From: Fragum whitleyi | Lineage: Eukaryota > Mollusca > Bivalvia > Cardiida > Cardiidae | Assembly (NCBI GenBank): GCA_948146395.1 | Contig: OX411558.1 | Coordinates: forward strand, 34,776,350 to 34,840,349 | DNA length: 64,000 nt | Direction: 5' to 3' | Shown: positions 1-13,804 of the stretch, in pieces | How the letters are laid out: the number at the start of each line of letters is the position of its first letter | How positions within the stretch are numbered: the first letter of the stretch is position 1 | Notes under the pieces: generated by a model | Databases searched by the model: none | The model's input: the letters and a program-made list of their open reading frames with translations, nothing else | Told to the model about the DNA's origin: nothing | Translations under genes and position numbers: made by a program

Positions 1-2400
1 TCAAAGTCATCACTTGTTGGCAAAATTCACAAGATAATATGATGAATTCACATTTATATAGTTTATTTTGGCCTGCATATTACTTGTTTTATACGTAGTA
101 ATGAAAAGATTTGAGCACATGTCATTTCAAACCCTTGATACAACGTAATTTCATATGCCGTTCATAAACAGAAAGGAGAATGGAAGGTGCAATTTACTAC
201 TCTGATCATGCATAATAAAACAAGAATATCATTTATAATTGATATCCTTATAACAACAAATGCTTTATGTCTCTAAAGGAATGTTGTAACATATGTTACC
301 TCAAAATATTTTGCCAGACCTGTTTAAACTGTTTTATTTTTAATCAATAAGGATTAAAATTCTTTGAATTTATATCTCCTAGTTCTGTTTCTTAGAAAAT
401 GCATCGGTACTGAATGCAAATGCGTGACCAACAAAAGATCAAAGACCTCCTAGCACTTATGGTATTAAAATTTAGACATAAATTGAGAAGTCAATGTTAT
501 ATCTTTGAACATCCAAGAAGGAAATTCTTATTAAATGCTAGTTTTTACATATTGTCTTTTAATGTAAAGTGATAAGTTACACCAATTGAAGTTAGTATCA
601 TTTGTAGTATCCCATCCCACAAAGTTAAAAATATGATAACAAGATTTGAGATCATAATTTTAAAATAGCCAAATCATTAATACGTGTATACCTAATTGCT
701 GAAATTGAAATACCTACACCCTTCTAAATCAGCACAGTTCTTGCTTATCATTTTTACATAAGAAATTACAAATATCTTGAAATATTCAATAAAAATACTG
801 GCTTTTTGATAGATATAGATAGGTACTTTGTGTTGTACTATACCTGTTGTTTAATTTCATTATAGGGAAATATCTGTTCAGTGCAATTACGTATCTATCA
901 ATCACATAATGCAGCATGACAGCTAAAAGAATTCAATTAATTGAAACTTTTTTCATAATTACTTTGTCACTTAAGTATGTATATCATTTATCTCTAATTT
1001 TGTGCATTGGTTTATTGGGTGCCAATAAATGTTTTGAAACAGAATATTGATGGTCATAATCTAGTAACATATGTTACCATTTGTATGAAACAAGTCGCAA
1101 TTATCTTAAATGCACTTCAGTGTCAAAACTTTAGCCATTTAAATCAAAATTATTATTTCTCTTTGATTTAGATGGAATTTTTGGTTTAACTGCATGGTTT
1201 TCAAATTGTTTGTCTGGAATGTTGGCCAAGTGGTTTGAATAAAACTTAATGGTAGAAGAGTCTTGTACTTGTGCACATGAGAAAAATATGAGAGTTATGC
1301 CCAAGAACCATGAGTATATTAATAAGAATGGGCATTCTTCAATTCTTTTCTCTACTTTAACACAAACTGCATGTACATATATATTGAAAGTCAGCCAGCA
1401 ATGTCAAACAGAAATACAAATAAAATGTTAAATCACCAGCTATTTACACATAAACACCTATAAAGCTCTTATAAGCATGCGACTTATAGACCCATCATGC
1501 AATTTTCATATTTTATCTTTAAGTCTTGGGTTGTATTTGAATGAGGGCTTGATATTGATAAAATCCTATTGCTTAAGCAATTTATCATAATTCTGTTATT
1601 GTTTTAGAATGTAAGACATAAAAGATATGCATATTCTATCTAAGATATGTTTCTTTCTGCATAAAAAGTACTTGTAGTTTGTATCTAGTTCAAAGTAAAA
1701 GCATTTCTTAAGCATCTTTGTTTTACTAAAATCTTTACTTTTGTAAGAACTAATCATGTTCAAGAGCATTACAATTGGTGTGCATCTAGTTGTCCTTTGC
1801 AAGCAGTGATTTTGTTTGATTTTCTAAAAAAAGGGTCTTTTAAATGTAACATATATTACTCTCTTTGATAGCTAAATCAAAATGTATATGGCAATATTCA
1901 ATTCATTTGAACATAATATGGTCATACTCATGTAAATTTTTAGTATTGAACTGAATTGCGCAGTTTCTTGGCAAAACTAGGATTGCATGCAATGCACTTT
2001 ACATTCAATTGGAAACAATAGAGAGCTTAATTGCTTCAAGGAATCTTCAGACCATTTTAACAGTAACACTCTTATCGGGGTGGTTTATCCACCTAAAAAT
2101 GAATTCCTTGTATTTATCGTACACATCATTCCATTCATCACATCATCCTTTTTAAGCCTCTAGCTGCTTATACAACGAAGATTAATGATAATCAACTCGT
2201 TTGTACTGGCTGATGAAACCTTGTACCTTTGATATGGAATGAAATGCACTACCAAATCCAATTTGCTACCAACTGGGCTACAATCATGATCAACTCTAAG
2301 AAATATTTTTTAAATTTTCTGTACTAAATTGATAGAAATATTGCTTAAAAATATTGTAGGAACAGCTTTTTTCATCTATTAGGTCATCATTTTTCACCAT
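1..2400. other. AT-rich non-coding DNA
   Basis: No exon-like segment or clear repeat boundary was found. Scattered copies of a GTAACATAT motif (near 293, 1068 and 1849) suggest a decayed extension of the satellite that is clear from 2400 onward. Confidence 0.5.
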
Positions 2401-2419
2401 GAAAACTGTTTCTTATCAT

Positions 2420-3960
2420 CAGAAGTAACATATATAACTTGTGTTTTATTCTAAAAATGTGAAAAAAGCCTCAAACATAGAAGAAACCATAAGCTGGCTC
2501 AACATTGTGTTTGGAAGCTGCCTCAACATTGTGTTTGGTGCATTTTCGTAAACTATGATAGCGGCTCAATAATAATTATACCTATAAATAAATGGTAACA
2601 TATTTTGCACGCTTTTAAAACCACACTGAGTCTTGAAATGATGGAAATTTATATTGATACCTTGAACATACTTTGAACAGTTGTGGTTTATAATTGATTT
2701 AGAAAATGAGGGACTTTACAATAATTGTTATCAGCTGAGATATGAATAAGCCTATGGAAATTGACGGGTAAATTGGTTACTTTAGAGTAACGTATTTTGC
2801 AAATAGCTTGATGGAGATTTGCATAAAAAAATATTAAAATCTCCCAAAGAACAGAAGCTTATAGAAAAACACAGTAAACAAAACATTCAGTAGAGCATTG
2901 ATGAATATAACATTTCTTTTGAATACATTAAATTGAAATTTAAATGTAACGTATTTAACTCCTATGCATTGCTTTTAAGGGCTATATTTTTCAAGTCATA
3001 ATGTAAATGGGCTTCAAATATCTCCAGAATCACAAATATCATTAACAAAACACAATATTATTTGATTTTTACCAAATTACAGGTAACTTCTATAACAAGA
3101 CAAACAACTAAAATTGTTTTATAAAAATTTTATGGGTTGGTTTCTTTAAAGTAACGTATCTCGCAATTGCCCCAGTGGCCAGACTGCTAACAAGTTTCAA
3201 AATGTTCAATATTGCATAGGCTTTTAGAAAAGTATTGTTAACAATCTTCCCAATGGGGCAGCTATGGAAAAATCAATTCTATCTATGTGCCTTTCTTTGA
3301 AATCAAAAAGTAACGTATTTTACTTCCATATTATGCCTTCGAGGGGGATTCATTTACAAAGTATTACTATGAATTTGCTCTACATACATTCAGCAACATA
3401 AATTTTGGTATTAAAAGATCACTTCTGGTCATTTTTGACTCATTTTTTCACTGTACAAACCTAAAATCTTGTCTTGAAAATTCGATAGGTAACTAACTTT
3501 GAGGTAGCGTATCTCACTAACGCCCCATTTGTCAGAGTGCTAACAAGTCTCAAAATGTTCTATATACCATGGACTATCAAACAGGCAATGTTAACGAAAT
3601 TCCCAGTGAGGCAGGGATAGACAATTTATTTCTATATTCATAGTTTTCTATGAAATTTATGGGTAACGTATTTTACTGCAATATCACGACTCTTAAGATG
3701 ACCAGATTTTTCAAAAAAATCCATAAATGGACCTCGCAGTTAATCAGCAACACAAATATATGCATAAAAAGTCAACTTTTTGTCATTTACACTTCAAATT
3801 TTTGGGTAGTCTTTTAAAATTCATTTTCAAAATTTTGTAGGGTGTGCTACTTTAAAGTAACGTATCTTACAAAAGCCCAACTCGCCAGAGTGCTAACATG
3901 TCTCAAAATGTTCTACATATCATGGGCTTTCAGAAAAATATGGTCTACAAAATTCCCCCT
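2420..3960 (+). repeat. Degenerate satellite, higher-order period of about 355 bp
   Basis: The motif GTAACGTATYTYRC or a close variant recurs near 2426, 2596, 2789, 2946, 3151, 3310, 3505, 3664 and 3856. From 2789 the spacing alternates between about 158 and about 195-205 bp, giving a two-part unit of about 355 bp. One half carries GTGCTAACAAGTCTCAAAATG and an IATT-rich tail, the other GTAACGTATTTTAC. Units are diverged from each other. Confidence 0.8.
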
Positions 3961-5230
3961 GGGGGGGGGAACAAAACCCATTCTGGCTCATGGACTATAA
4001 AGGGAACATTTGCCTTGTATAATAATGCATTTTCATGATAATACTCCAGTATATTATCTGTATGCAGACAGAATTATGGGAAGATGTGCAGTTTAATGTC
4101 ACTAAAGGAATGTTGATTCACCAAAAATAAACTGCATCAAGTATCCTTATCAAACGTTGACTTTTCCCTGTTGCCCATCAAACTATCATTCATTAATTCA
4201 TGAAATGCATTTTGGCAGTTATGGCAAGTTTGCAGTGAAATTGACTTCAGCAATAATTAAAGTTGTTATAATAGTTAAGTTTTTTCATGAAATTAAGGAG
4301 GGCAAAAGAGTTAAGAAAAGTTGCATGTCCATTGGTTGAAGAAATTCCTCAAACCACAATTAACTAAGAATTATAGAAAATTACTAGTCTGAAGGCTGAG
4401 AAAACTATGATTAAATTGGTGTAAAATTCACCAAAACTTATTCAAAATTTACAAGATGTAACCTCTATTGCCTACTTTTCAAAAGAGTAGTTTGAGTACT
4501 TTGATATTCATTCATACTAATTACTGATTTACAAAGTTATCTCCCTCCTCAGATTTTCCACCATTAATAAATGATATTAAAGACAAAATACTTTGCAAGA
4601 ATTGGTTTTTAATCCATCTATGGCATTTAAAATAAAATTCATTTGTAATGAAGTAATTGTAATTAAGTAAATGTAATTTATACATTTTGCTTGTAGATTT
4701 CATTTAACCTTTTAAAATTTGAAATTTTGCACTGTGGCCTGAGTGTCTTTATCCTAATTGCATGTGCAATGACTTTTGTGCCAAAATTAAGATAATTTTA
4801 AGGTTTAGACAACAACACATAGATAAATGCACCTGAAAGGCTTGCAAATGTCAATTAAAACATCAATAACATAAATTTATTCAACTTCGGATAATACTGA
4901 TTTAAATTTTGAAAGTGACTACAATAAAGATCCCGTAACAAAACTAATGAATCTCCAATCAAACATTATCATCATCATCATCATCTGCCTATATTACTCT
5001 CTATCTAATCTAAAGGGCTTAAAGCCCTGTGATTTTCTACAGGTACTTGAGAAGATGAGAGAGTTTTATCTTAAGTATTGTCCCTCGGTGTTGACAGTCT
5101 GCAGTGATGGGGTGAAGATTAAACCATAGACTTGACACATTAACAGACATTACCCTTTTAGACTGGTCCCAATTCAAAGCCATGACAGACAATACTGAAG
5201 GTAAATTAAATCCTTATCCAGTTGATTTTT

Positions 5231-5395
5231 TATGCCCCCGATAGGGAGGCATCATAAATTTGACTTGTCCGTCCGTCCGTCCGTCCGTCCGTCTGTCCGT
5301 CCGTCCGTCATTCCGTCCAAAAACTTTAACATTGGCCATAACTTCTAAATCAAAGCGGTGTCGGGGGCATTGTCATCTTACAGTGACAGCTCTTG
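5231..5395 (+). mobile_element. Short Helitron/Helentron-like element, family D
   Basis: It starts TATGCCCCCGATAGGGAGG, which can form a hairpin, and is followed by many GTCC tetramers. It ends with a small stem (TGTCA/TGACA) followed by GCTCTTG. A second copy lies inverted at 56674-56830 with the same ends. There is no tandem core. Classification is inferred from the terminal structure. Confidence 0.6.
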
Positions 5396-5559
5396 TTTTC
5401 AAATGAATTGTAAATTTATAATCGAGCCTACAGCACATGACAATTTCAACAATTGTATGTGTGTGTGATGGATGAACATAATTATGGAGCAAAAGACACC
5501 AACATATTATCAGAATAAGTTTATTTGCTGATCACCATTAGGAGTGCTGAGTTCTTTTC

Positions 5560-5790
5560 CATCTACAGAGAACAGAGCAAAGATTTTGGTCAGACTGCGG
5601 ATGCACAGGCTGGCCAATGACTTTGCGCTGCAGACAAAAGAAATTGTTGAAATGTCACGCACCAGCTCAATTTAAGACACTTCAACCACCACTTTGCTTA
5701 AGTTTCCATAACAATCCTGTGGAAAGCTGCAAGTGTATAGGCTAAGATCAGACTGCACAGATGTGTGCAGATGTGTAGTCTGGCCTTAAT
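5560..5790. repeat. Diverged copies of the AGTCTGACC/GGCCAGCCTGTGC palindromic repeat
   Basis: The segment contains GGTCAGACTGCGGATGCACA and AGATCAGACTGCACAGATG. These are related to the hairpin repeat seen at 23111-23158 and inside the 30-34 kb duplication. Confidence 0.45.
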
Positions 5791-5946
5791 CTATACAATC
5801 TGCCAATGATTTGTATATTTTGTGAAAAGTATGAGGAGGAATAAAATAATGCTCATTTAAACTCATTCAGAATTTCCCCATCAATCTAGCCATTCTCTGT
5901 AACAAGCAATTTCTTCATTTTTCAAAATGATTTCCAAAGTTTTTTA

Positions 5947-6300
5947 CTGTCTGAAAGGGCACCAAATTGTGGAATTTGTGGAAATGGGTTAATTAATGTG
6001 CTGCAAACCCAACACAAACTTTTCTGCACTTGTGGAAATGGGTTAATTCATGTGCTGCAAACCCCACACAAACATTACTGCACTTGTGGAAATCGGTTAA
6101 TTTGTGTGCTGCAAACCCCACACAAACTTTACTGCACTTGTGGAAATCGGTTAATTCATGTGCTGCAAACCCCACACAAACTTTACTGCACTTGTGGAAA
6201 TGGGTTAATTCATGTGCTGTAAACCCCACACAAACTTTACTGCTCTTATGGAAATTGGTTAATTCATGTGCTGCAAACCCCACACAAACTTCACTGCACT
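5947..6300 (+). repeat. 54-bp tandem minisatellite, about six units
   Basis: The unit contains CTGCAAACCCCACACAAAC followed by TGCACTTGTGGAAATGGG, repeated every 54 bp (for example 6001, 6055, 6109). Because 54 is a multiple of three, long frames stay open on both strands and give artificial 18-residue protein repeats. A real gene here is unlikely. Confidence 0.92.
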
Positions 6301-6982
6301 TCATTCAGACACACAATTTAGTGTCAATATTTACAAGATCAAATTTATCTCTCTCTATTTAAACTTATATTTATTGAACGAGGTAGACTGGTTATATAAT
6401 TTAATCAAGCCATATAAATTCAGTGGGAGTGTGACAGAACAACCCAATCATTTTCTTACATGAATTAAATTAAAATAGTATAACATTAGCTTCTATTTGA
6501 ATACTATCTACAGCATGGTTAAATAATTCTGCATTAACAGGGCCGTAATTACATGTATATAAGACATCCTAAGATATCCCATTTATAAACTGGAAAGGTG
6601 TTTAAACCTTGATGCCTTTCCTTGCATATTTTCTTCCTGTATCAAATGCTACAACAGAACTTAAAAAAGTTGAAGCTCAGCGAGGTATAATGTGTCACAT
6701 GGATCAACTGCTATTGGGTGGGCAATTATATAAGTGGGCTTCATCAGGGATTTCTTGCAAAATTATGGTAACAAACATTCAAATTCTTTTTAAGTCCCCT
6801 TTCCTGTAACAAAATTAGCATCATATTTCGGCCCCCAAGATTGTGGATATGGACCGAATAATGGGCAGATGGATGAAAAGACAGAGTGGACAGACAGACA
6901 GGCAAACAAGCAGCTTTTCCTTCTGGATGCAAAATAAATTGTTCTGAGCAACAGATAGAGGGGGTATTCTGGATTTTAGATC

Positions 6983-7320
6983 AAAGAACAGTAAAACTTG
7001 TGTTAAGCGACCACTTAGGGGACCAACAAAAAGCAGTCGTTTATTGAAATGGTCGCTTAAAACAATATTCAATGATAAATAAGACAAGTTATTTGATAGA
7101 CTTATAAAGATTGTCACATATAATTCTTACTGAATCCTATCATGTTCGAGCCCAATTCTAATGGGTTCCAACACCATCAATTCAATGATAAACATCTTCT
7201 CATTTAAGATGTCCACTTTTTCTAAGATTTTGCTTATGGTCAAGTGACTTTTTATGATGGTCACCTAATAAAAGTGGTTTCTGAATAGAAGTGGTTGTTA
7301 AAGCAGTATTGACTGTTTTT
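6983..7320 (+). repeat. Dispersed repeat with GTTAAGCGACCACTT ends
   Basis: It begins ACAGTAAAACTTGTGTTAAG and contains several GGTCGCTTA or AGTGGT blocks. An inverted copy lies at about 19660-20012, with the same order of blocks when read on the minus strand. It is probably a non-autonomous DNA transposon, but its class is unknown. Confidence 0.65.
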
Positions 7321-8751
7321 CAATATTGATAGTACAAATCCTGTGTTGTTGGTACTCATTGGAACCATCTCATAGAGACGATTCAAATGAGTATCCACAA
7401 TATAAGGTTTAATTGATAAATAAAGTTTTAAGATTGGCCGTAACTCCTCTATACTGTATCTCTGGTCTGGAATGGTATATACCCAATTAATCAAGAAAAA
7501 CTAATTAACCCAAAGCAGGAGGCTCCATCTAGGGGGGAGGGGTGGGCATTTATCTCGTGATATATAGAACCATTTCATTCATAAATCAAATCCTTGTGTG
7601 TGTGCCAGGTTTTACTAACAGATTTAAAAGGTCGACATACACCATTGTTATTTAGGACATGAATACCTGTGTGGTATTTCTCACAATCTGTTCTGTCTTA
7701 ACTTTGCTTTATGCTGAGCTACCGATTTTGGCTTTTAGATCTAAATGGTTCATTTTCACTTGCACAAACTCTATTTTGTAGGTACTGATTAAAATCACGA
7801 TAATACATTTTTTTTTTAAAAAAGGAAAGATGGCCCATGTGATAGAATGAATAAGTATATAGTTCACATGGCCAATCAAGGCAATGTATTGAATATTTAT
7901 GCTACAGGTGAAATTGCAGGTCAAGGGAGAAGGGGGGAAGGGCTTGAAAGACCTATTGCATTTTTTAACAGAAAAAAGAATTAAAAGATTAAAAGCAATC
8001 AAAATTCTTTATTTGATTTAATTGCAAAAACATGAATCAATTTGTCAGTTGGCAAGCACAGTGTCGCGATAACAGCTTTATTCAAGCAAAATATACATAT
8101 TAATTTTCTGAAGAAATGATCAAAATGGATACAATACCAGTATAACATTTTCAGTTGGACTCCCTCCCCCCCCCCCACCCCTTTGAAAACATCATTGATC
8201 CAAAATGATAGCAACTCTGATAACACACAAGTTTTATTGTAAATCTGTCTCATTCATACAAGTGTATAATCTTGGGAACCACAAAATTTCATAATTGATA
8301 TCGAGAAAAGGTTCAAAATGACAAAAGTTAATTGACCATAAAGTCTGAAATTATTTCATTTCCTTTTTTGTTCCCACACCATATATTATACCATCTGCTC
8401 ACCCGGAGATTCACTGATTTATTATAAAATATTAAAGATAATCATAACTACTCATATTATATTTCGAGTATCGTTTACGCACCCTAACCAGTTCTCATTT
8501 ATCATAACTTCTGTCCCTTAGGTTCATTCTGTCAGAGTACCAGGTAGCCAGAACATGATTTGGATGTCATTATTGTGGTTGTCAAACTGTATGTTGTGGG
8601 TACTCACTGAAGTTATCATGTCAAGACAATTCCAACAAGTAACCACATCAGAGGGTTTGGATGAGAAAATAAAATATTTCGGTTTACGCTAAAACCCACC
8701 AACTTATCTTTAGTGCTTATACATGTATTACCATGTTTATCTTAAAGGTAT

Positions 8752-8967
8752 AGCCTGGTTAATTTGACCCGACTTTGACCTCTGTGGAAAAAATGCTTAA
8801 ATAACAATTACCGATATATTTTATCAATTAACAAAATGTTAAATACATTCAATATCGTTTGTTATTCATTCTTAAGAAAGCATGTGCAAAGTCGAGTAGG
8901 AATCATCAGATTTTTATTCATCTAAATAGCAGGGGTCAGATTCAAGTCAATAAAACCGCACTATACA
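8752..8967 (+). repeat. Dispersed 216-bp repeat, copy 1
   Basis: The sequence from TTAATTTGACCCGACTTTGA to AATAAAACCGCACTATAC recurs in the same orientation at 45572-45787 with few differences. It has no open frame and its class is not recognised. Confidence 0.85.
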
Positions 8968-9502
8968 GAAAAACATTGTAAAGCATCTGTAATTTCATGG
9001 TCTTGAAGCATTATTAGAAGTGGAAATCTTACTATAGCCTTCATATTTTGTAGATTATAATTTTGTAGACAAAGCTAGGACCCGCATAAAAAAATGACAA
9101 AGAGAAAAGGAGACGATTAAAGCTGTATGGAATGCAAAATGCATTTAAGATGTCAGGGTCATGCTACTCCTGCCAGTTTAGTGTATGAGATATTCTTGCC
9201 AAGACTCATTTGTTAGATGTACTTGCCAACAATTTTACAATGAATGACACTCTATAGATTTACGTTCTTGATAACCCAACCAGACGAAAAAAGATTTATT
9301 TTACACCTATATGTTTCATTCAGCTACCCTTTTTTGCAAATTTCAAGATGTTATCAGACCTAATAGGTCCTTGAATGGTGCCCTCTGTTGTAAATATAAG
9401 GATTTTCAAACGACTAAAACACAAAATACAAAATGTTTTAACTTCTTAGTCACTGAGGCTTCAATTTGATCATATCAAGGGGTCAGTGCAACACTATTGT
9501 AA

Positions 9503-10444
9503 CAAGAGCCATGTTGGACATGGGCATAAGTCCCCTACCGGCTTTGTTTGTCTCAATGTTTTCCCACGCCAATTCTATCAGGGACGTCAAAACCAGGTCT
9601 TGTTAAAGGGTTAAACAAGACTTACATGAGTTGTTGTCTCTGCTGTGCCCACTATACAATTCATGGAAGCAATAGATAGTATCAATAACAGTTACCTTGT
9701 CTGATCCAAGATGTTTTTCTTCAGTCTTGTTGGTAAGAAATGAGAACTTTCACTGGAGGTGATTAATACTGCTGCATCACCACCCTGACTAACATGGCTT
9801 ATAAATTTTTTTACATTTTAAAACAGGTTTCATCAAGTTAGCTTGCTTAGTTATTAAGTTATTGCAGGATCCATTTTTTGCCATATTTTCACTATTTCCA
9901 TTACCATAGCAACCGCACTTTTTGTCAAAGAACAAAGATAAAATGATGTGCATAATCTACACATTGCCATCTAGTCATATACCAAGTCTCATCAAATAAG
10001 CTTGCTTACTTATTAACTTATCGCAGGATCCAATATTTTTTGCCATATTTTCACTATTTCCGTAACCATAGCAACAACAATTTTAGTCTCAAAACAAAAA
10101 TAAAATGATGTGCATAATCTACACATTGCCATATAGTCATATACCAAGTCTCATCAAACTAGCTTGCTTAGTTATTATCTTATTGCAGGATCCCATTTTT
10201 GGCCATATTTTCACTATTTCTGTAACCATAGCAACCTCAATTTAAGTCGAAAAACAAAAATAAAATGATGTGCATAATCTACACATTGCCATCTAGTCAT
10301 ATACCAACTTTCATCAAAAACGCTTGCTTAGTTATTAAGTTATCGCGGGATCAAGATTTGAGCGGACAGACGGACGGACAGACGGACGGACAGACGGAGG
10401 GCAAACCTATAGTCCCCTCCGGTGTGAACACCGGTAGGGGACTA
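9503..10444 (-). mobile_element. Pearl-like / Helitron-like element, family C
   Basis: Read on the minus strand, it starts TAGTCCCCTACCGGTG with a hairpin of TACCGGTGTTCACACCGG type. It then has CCGTCTGTCCGTCC repeats, a core of four units with a period of about 160 bp (the TTATTAAGTTATTGCAGG block near 9851, 10010, 10172 and 10332), and ends with the stem AGCCATGT-CCA-ACATGGCT followed by CTTG. The 160-bp core matches the known design of bivalve pearl elements. Confidence 0.75.
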
Positions 10445-10459
10445 ATTAGTGCCTATAAA

Positions 10460-11230
10460 TAATTGGCACTCACAATAGTGTTGGACTAACCCATTGATAT
10501 TTTGGATCTACAAGTTATAGACCAGTAACTTCAAGTGAATGATCAAAGATCAATTCTACATTGAAAATGATAGGCAATAACGGTTTCTTGAACCTCACTC
10601 TTCAGTGTTCTGTGTTGCGGAACTATACTTTGATACGAAGAGCTACTGCAATCAGAAATGGATGTCGGTATTCAAGTTCATTGATACACTTATCAATATT
10701 CTTGAAAAAAAAAAACTTTTAACAATTTATTTTTAGGATTGATTCTTAACCACATCACTGAAATTCTTTTGCCCGAGATAATCAAGGTTTTCAGTCTATA
10801 CCCTGGTGATTTTAAACGATTTCAACTCAAGATAAACACATCTGAATTATGCATTAATATTGAAAAGCATATTGTGAACTCGACACCCTGTGGCTAACAT
10901 TTACATTTGCCTTCTCCGCCATTAGGATTACTTATACTGCCTGTAAGATTATTCAAACATGATTAATCTCTTATTTATATTTCAAAATGAATAAAAAGAC
11001 AAGTATATGTCATATCATTTAATTTTTGTTTTTGCCTATCAAAAAACGAGCATCATCAGCTGTTGGCCAAAAAAATGATTCATAAATCCTTGAATAAAAT
11101 TTTGAGAACACACATTTTATTTTAGTATGTGTCCATGCAAAATAGTGATCCATGAAAAATATGCCCAAAACAATAGAATATTAGCTTTTTCTCACATTAT
11201 ATGTCTTTGAAAATCATATTGATTGTTCAG
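10460..11230. other. Non-coding stretch
   Basis: This AT-rich stretch has no exon, RNA gene or repeat that I can recognise. Confidence 0.4.
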
Positions 11231-11235
11231 TGCAA

Positions 11236-11292
11236 AACAGTATTGTAACTGCCTATTATGTTTATATAGGCAGTTACAATTATTGTTTTGTG
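11236..11292. repeat. Fold-back repeat around GTAACTGCC
   Basis: Two inverted arms (GTAACTGCCTAT and ATAGGCAGTTAC), with outer halves GCAAAACAGTATT and AATTATTGTTTTGTGC, form a hairpin. A related fold-back, bounded by GATGGCT/AGCCATC, lies at 59628-59691. Confidence 0.65.
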
Positions 11293-11514
11293 CTGAGTCA
11301 GCAATATATTCATATAGGGTGATAAGGTCTATAATTTCATAATTTCATGACTTCAAAAATAAGCTCTCAATCTTTTTAAAAGCTGCATAAGTGAGCAGTA
11401 AAGTTTTTTTTAAGAGGGTTGATATTATTGATAAGAACAAAACTATCATACATGCCTAGGGTTTTAAGGAATGCAGGTTTTATGCATCCAAGATTGTCTA
11501 ATGATTGGCTGATG

Positions 11515-11571
11515 ATTGTCTATAGCTCCTGCCAAAGCAGGAATATTCCGGGTTCAGCATGACAAGGGTTA
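11515..11571 (-). mobile_element. Solo end of piggyBac-like MITE family 1
   Basis: It ends GGGTTCAGCATGACAAGGGTTAA and is the near-exact reverse complement of the start of the full copy at 19388. The other end was not found nearby. Confidence 0.6.
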
Positions 11572-12004
11572 AGAAAAGACCTCAATGATTGAGTCCTTTG
11601 GACCCTTATTTGTTGATGTCAGACTAAAACCCTGCATGCCAATAAATGTAGAGGCATTTACAATAAATGTGCACTAGCTACTACTTTTAGCATTAATTTG
11701 TAATGTAAGATATCATCTTAATAAGCCTCATTTTCTGTTTAATCTAAATGTTGTAAAACAATTTACACAAGGAAACACTTGAAAATCTTATTCTAACAAC
11801 AATTCAAGTGTTGCTATTTCCATAAAACTTGCACTTGAATTTTTCTTTGGAATGAGCTTGTAATCTAAGTGCACATGTTCATCTTTTATTCAAGTGGGTG
11901 CTTTAAGAAAATTGAAATTGTTACAAATTTATTAAATTTTGAGCAAATACACTTAAAATTTGAATAAAGATTTCTTGAGAATACAATCTGTTCATATTAT
12001 AAAG

Positions 12005-12253
12005 TTAACCCTTAGCATGCTGAATTAAAATTTTGGCCAAGCTACACTCAAATCAAAGTGCTGAAAGCTCTGAAAGACAAAATTATATGCCAATATTTCT
12101 CTCAAAAAAATACAAGTCCTTCCACAATTCTTGGTGCAGCAAGATAAACAAATGGAGTAGACTAAGATCAGACTGCACTATTTTGCAGGCTGATTTTAGC
12201 CTATACCTCCTGTCAAAACAGGAATATACCAGGCTCAGCATAGCAAGGGTTAA
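12005..12253. mobile_element. piggyBac-like MITE family 1, full copy
   Basis: The element is bounded by TTAA on both sides, with inverted ends CCCTTAGCATGCTGA and TCAGCATAGCAAGGG. The inner part contains AGATCAGACTGCAC and GCAGGCTGATTTTAGCC arms. A TTAA target and a CCC-start terminal repeat are features of piggyBac-type elements. There is no coding capacity. Confidence 0.75.
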
Positions 12254-13804
12254 AAGCATTTTGTAGTTTGTCTACCAAAATCTGGTGAGTATAGCTTTTT
12301 TTCCCTTGAAACTTATTTAATAAGTTAAGATGTTTGTTAACAATCACAAGGGATATACACACTATCAAGGTAAATAACCCTGAAAGCATTTTTTGTAAGA
12401 GTAATGCCCCTTTTCTGATTAAGTTTTCGGCATTATCCAGCACCTGCAGCTAAGCATTGGCACCCCTAGGTTGTGCTCTTCTTTGTTTTCATGTTGTAGA
12501 ACAGAGGGAAAATTTCTTCAAGAAAGATAAAGCCAACTTAAATGATATTGCACCATAGGAAATTTAAACTCTCAAAGAAAAAAATGTAAAATTCTTTTGT
12601 GATTTTAATTGACAGGTATCAAACTAATAGTATTTTACCCTATTTAATATTCACAGTTTAATGGGTCAAATTAAATAACTGAAGGACAAGCATTTGACAA
12701 GTGTTTTCGTTAAATATCTTCCTCACCCACTCAATATTTTAAAACCTCATTTGAGTTAATAACTTGCGCTAAATCTCTTAATCCTGTAAAAGTGGCATTT
12801 GGAACCCGTAATGTCTTTTTTAAAAATTACTGTTTTAATCCGAGTGTAAAGAGTTCACATTTAATTAAAGTACATGTTAGACCCAACTTTATTTCATTTT
12901 AATTGTCATTTATTATGATATAATCATCTTAAATAATAAACATTGCATGCCCTTAAAATTGGTGATAGCAAGCATAGCCAAATTTTGAATATTATGCCAT
13001 GATGTTTTGTTCCAAGAGCCCAGTGCTAAAAATAGTAAAAAGGCCATTTAAATTGTAGGTTTTGCAAAAAATCAGAATTTGGTACCTTTTAACCACAATT
13101 GCCATCAGTTAATAAGCTGTGGTTACAAAGTTTTCATGAGAAGACAGGGGGTTATGTGACTTTACAGAAGTTGGTTTCAAGTCTGAATATCTTGGAAATG
13201 AAAATATCTTGGTCTGTATGCAAATAAAATGTAGTTACTACAGCTTGAATCAACCATATATAAAGGAAAACAGTAAGAAAATTAAAGTTTTGGTCCCCCA
13301 CCCCCTATGAAAAGTGGGTTTTGCAGACACCTATAATGTATTATATAATTTATAAGCTCAGAGTACAGCCAAAAACTGATTTATTGAGAACTTGATCCGA
13401 TTGAAAGATAACCTAAAGAATTTCAGATGATATGATTTATGAAATAGATACAATGATTGTCTGGTAAGTTTGCAATTTTTTGCAAATTTTTGTGGACGAT
13501 AAACTGCACCGAATGAATAAATCCCAGATGTGATTTGCATTCAGGTAGAACGATATAGCTTGACGGTAGACCACAAAATCATGCTATTATGTAGATCATA
13601 TATTGCTGAAAATGCATTTTCATATAATTTTGCAAGTGCTGTCACACAAAAAGAGACTCTTATTCTTATCCATTGGCATGCTGTATTGAAACTTTGGCAA
13701 AAAAAAACCCATTAAAATCAAAGTACTTATAGTACTTAATGCACTTATAGAAGTCAAAACTTCTTTTGAAAATACAATTTTTTAAAGACTTATCTTAAAA
13801 GGTT

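Noticed and set aside
9600..9740. Splice-like sites on the minus strand (CATGTAAGTC, CAAGGTAACT)
   Set aside because: They lie inside the family C pearl-like element, and no coding frame fits the signal-peptide gene.
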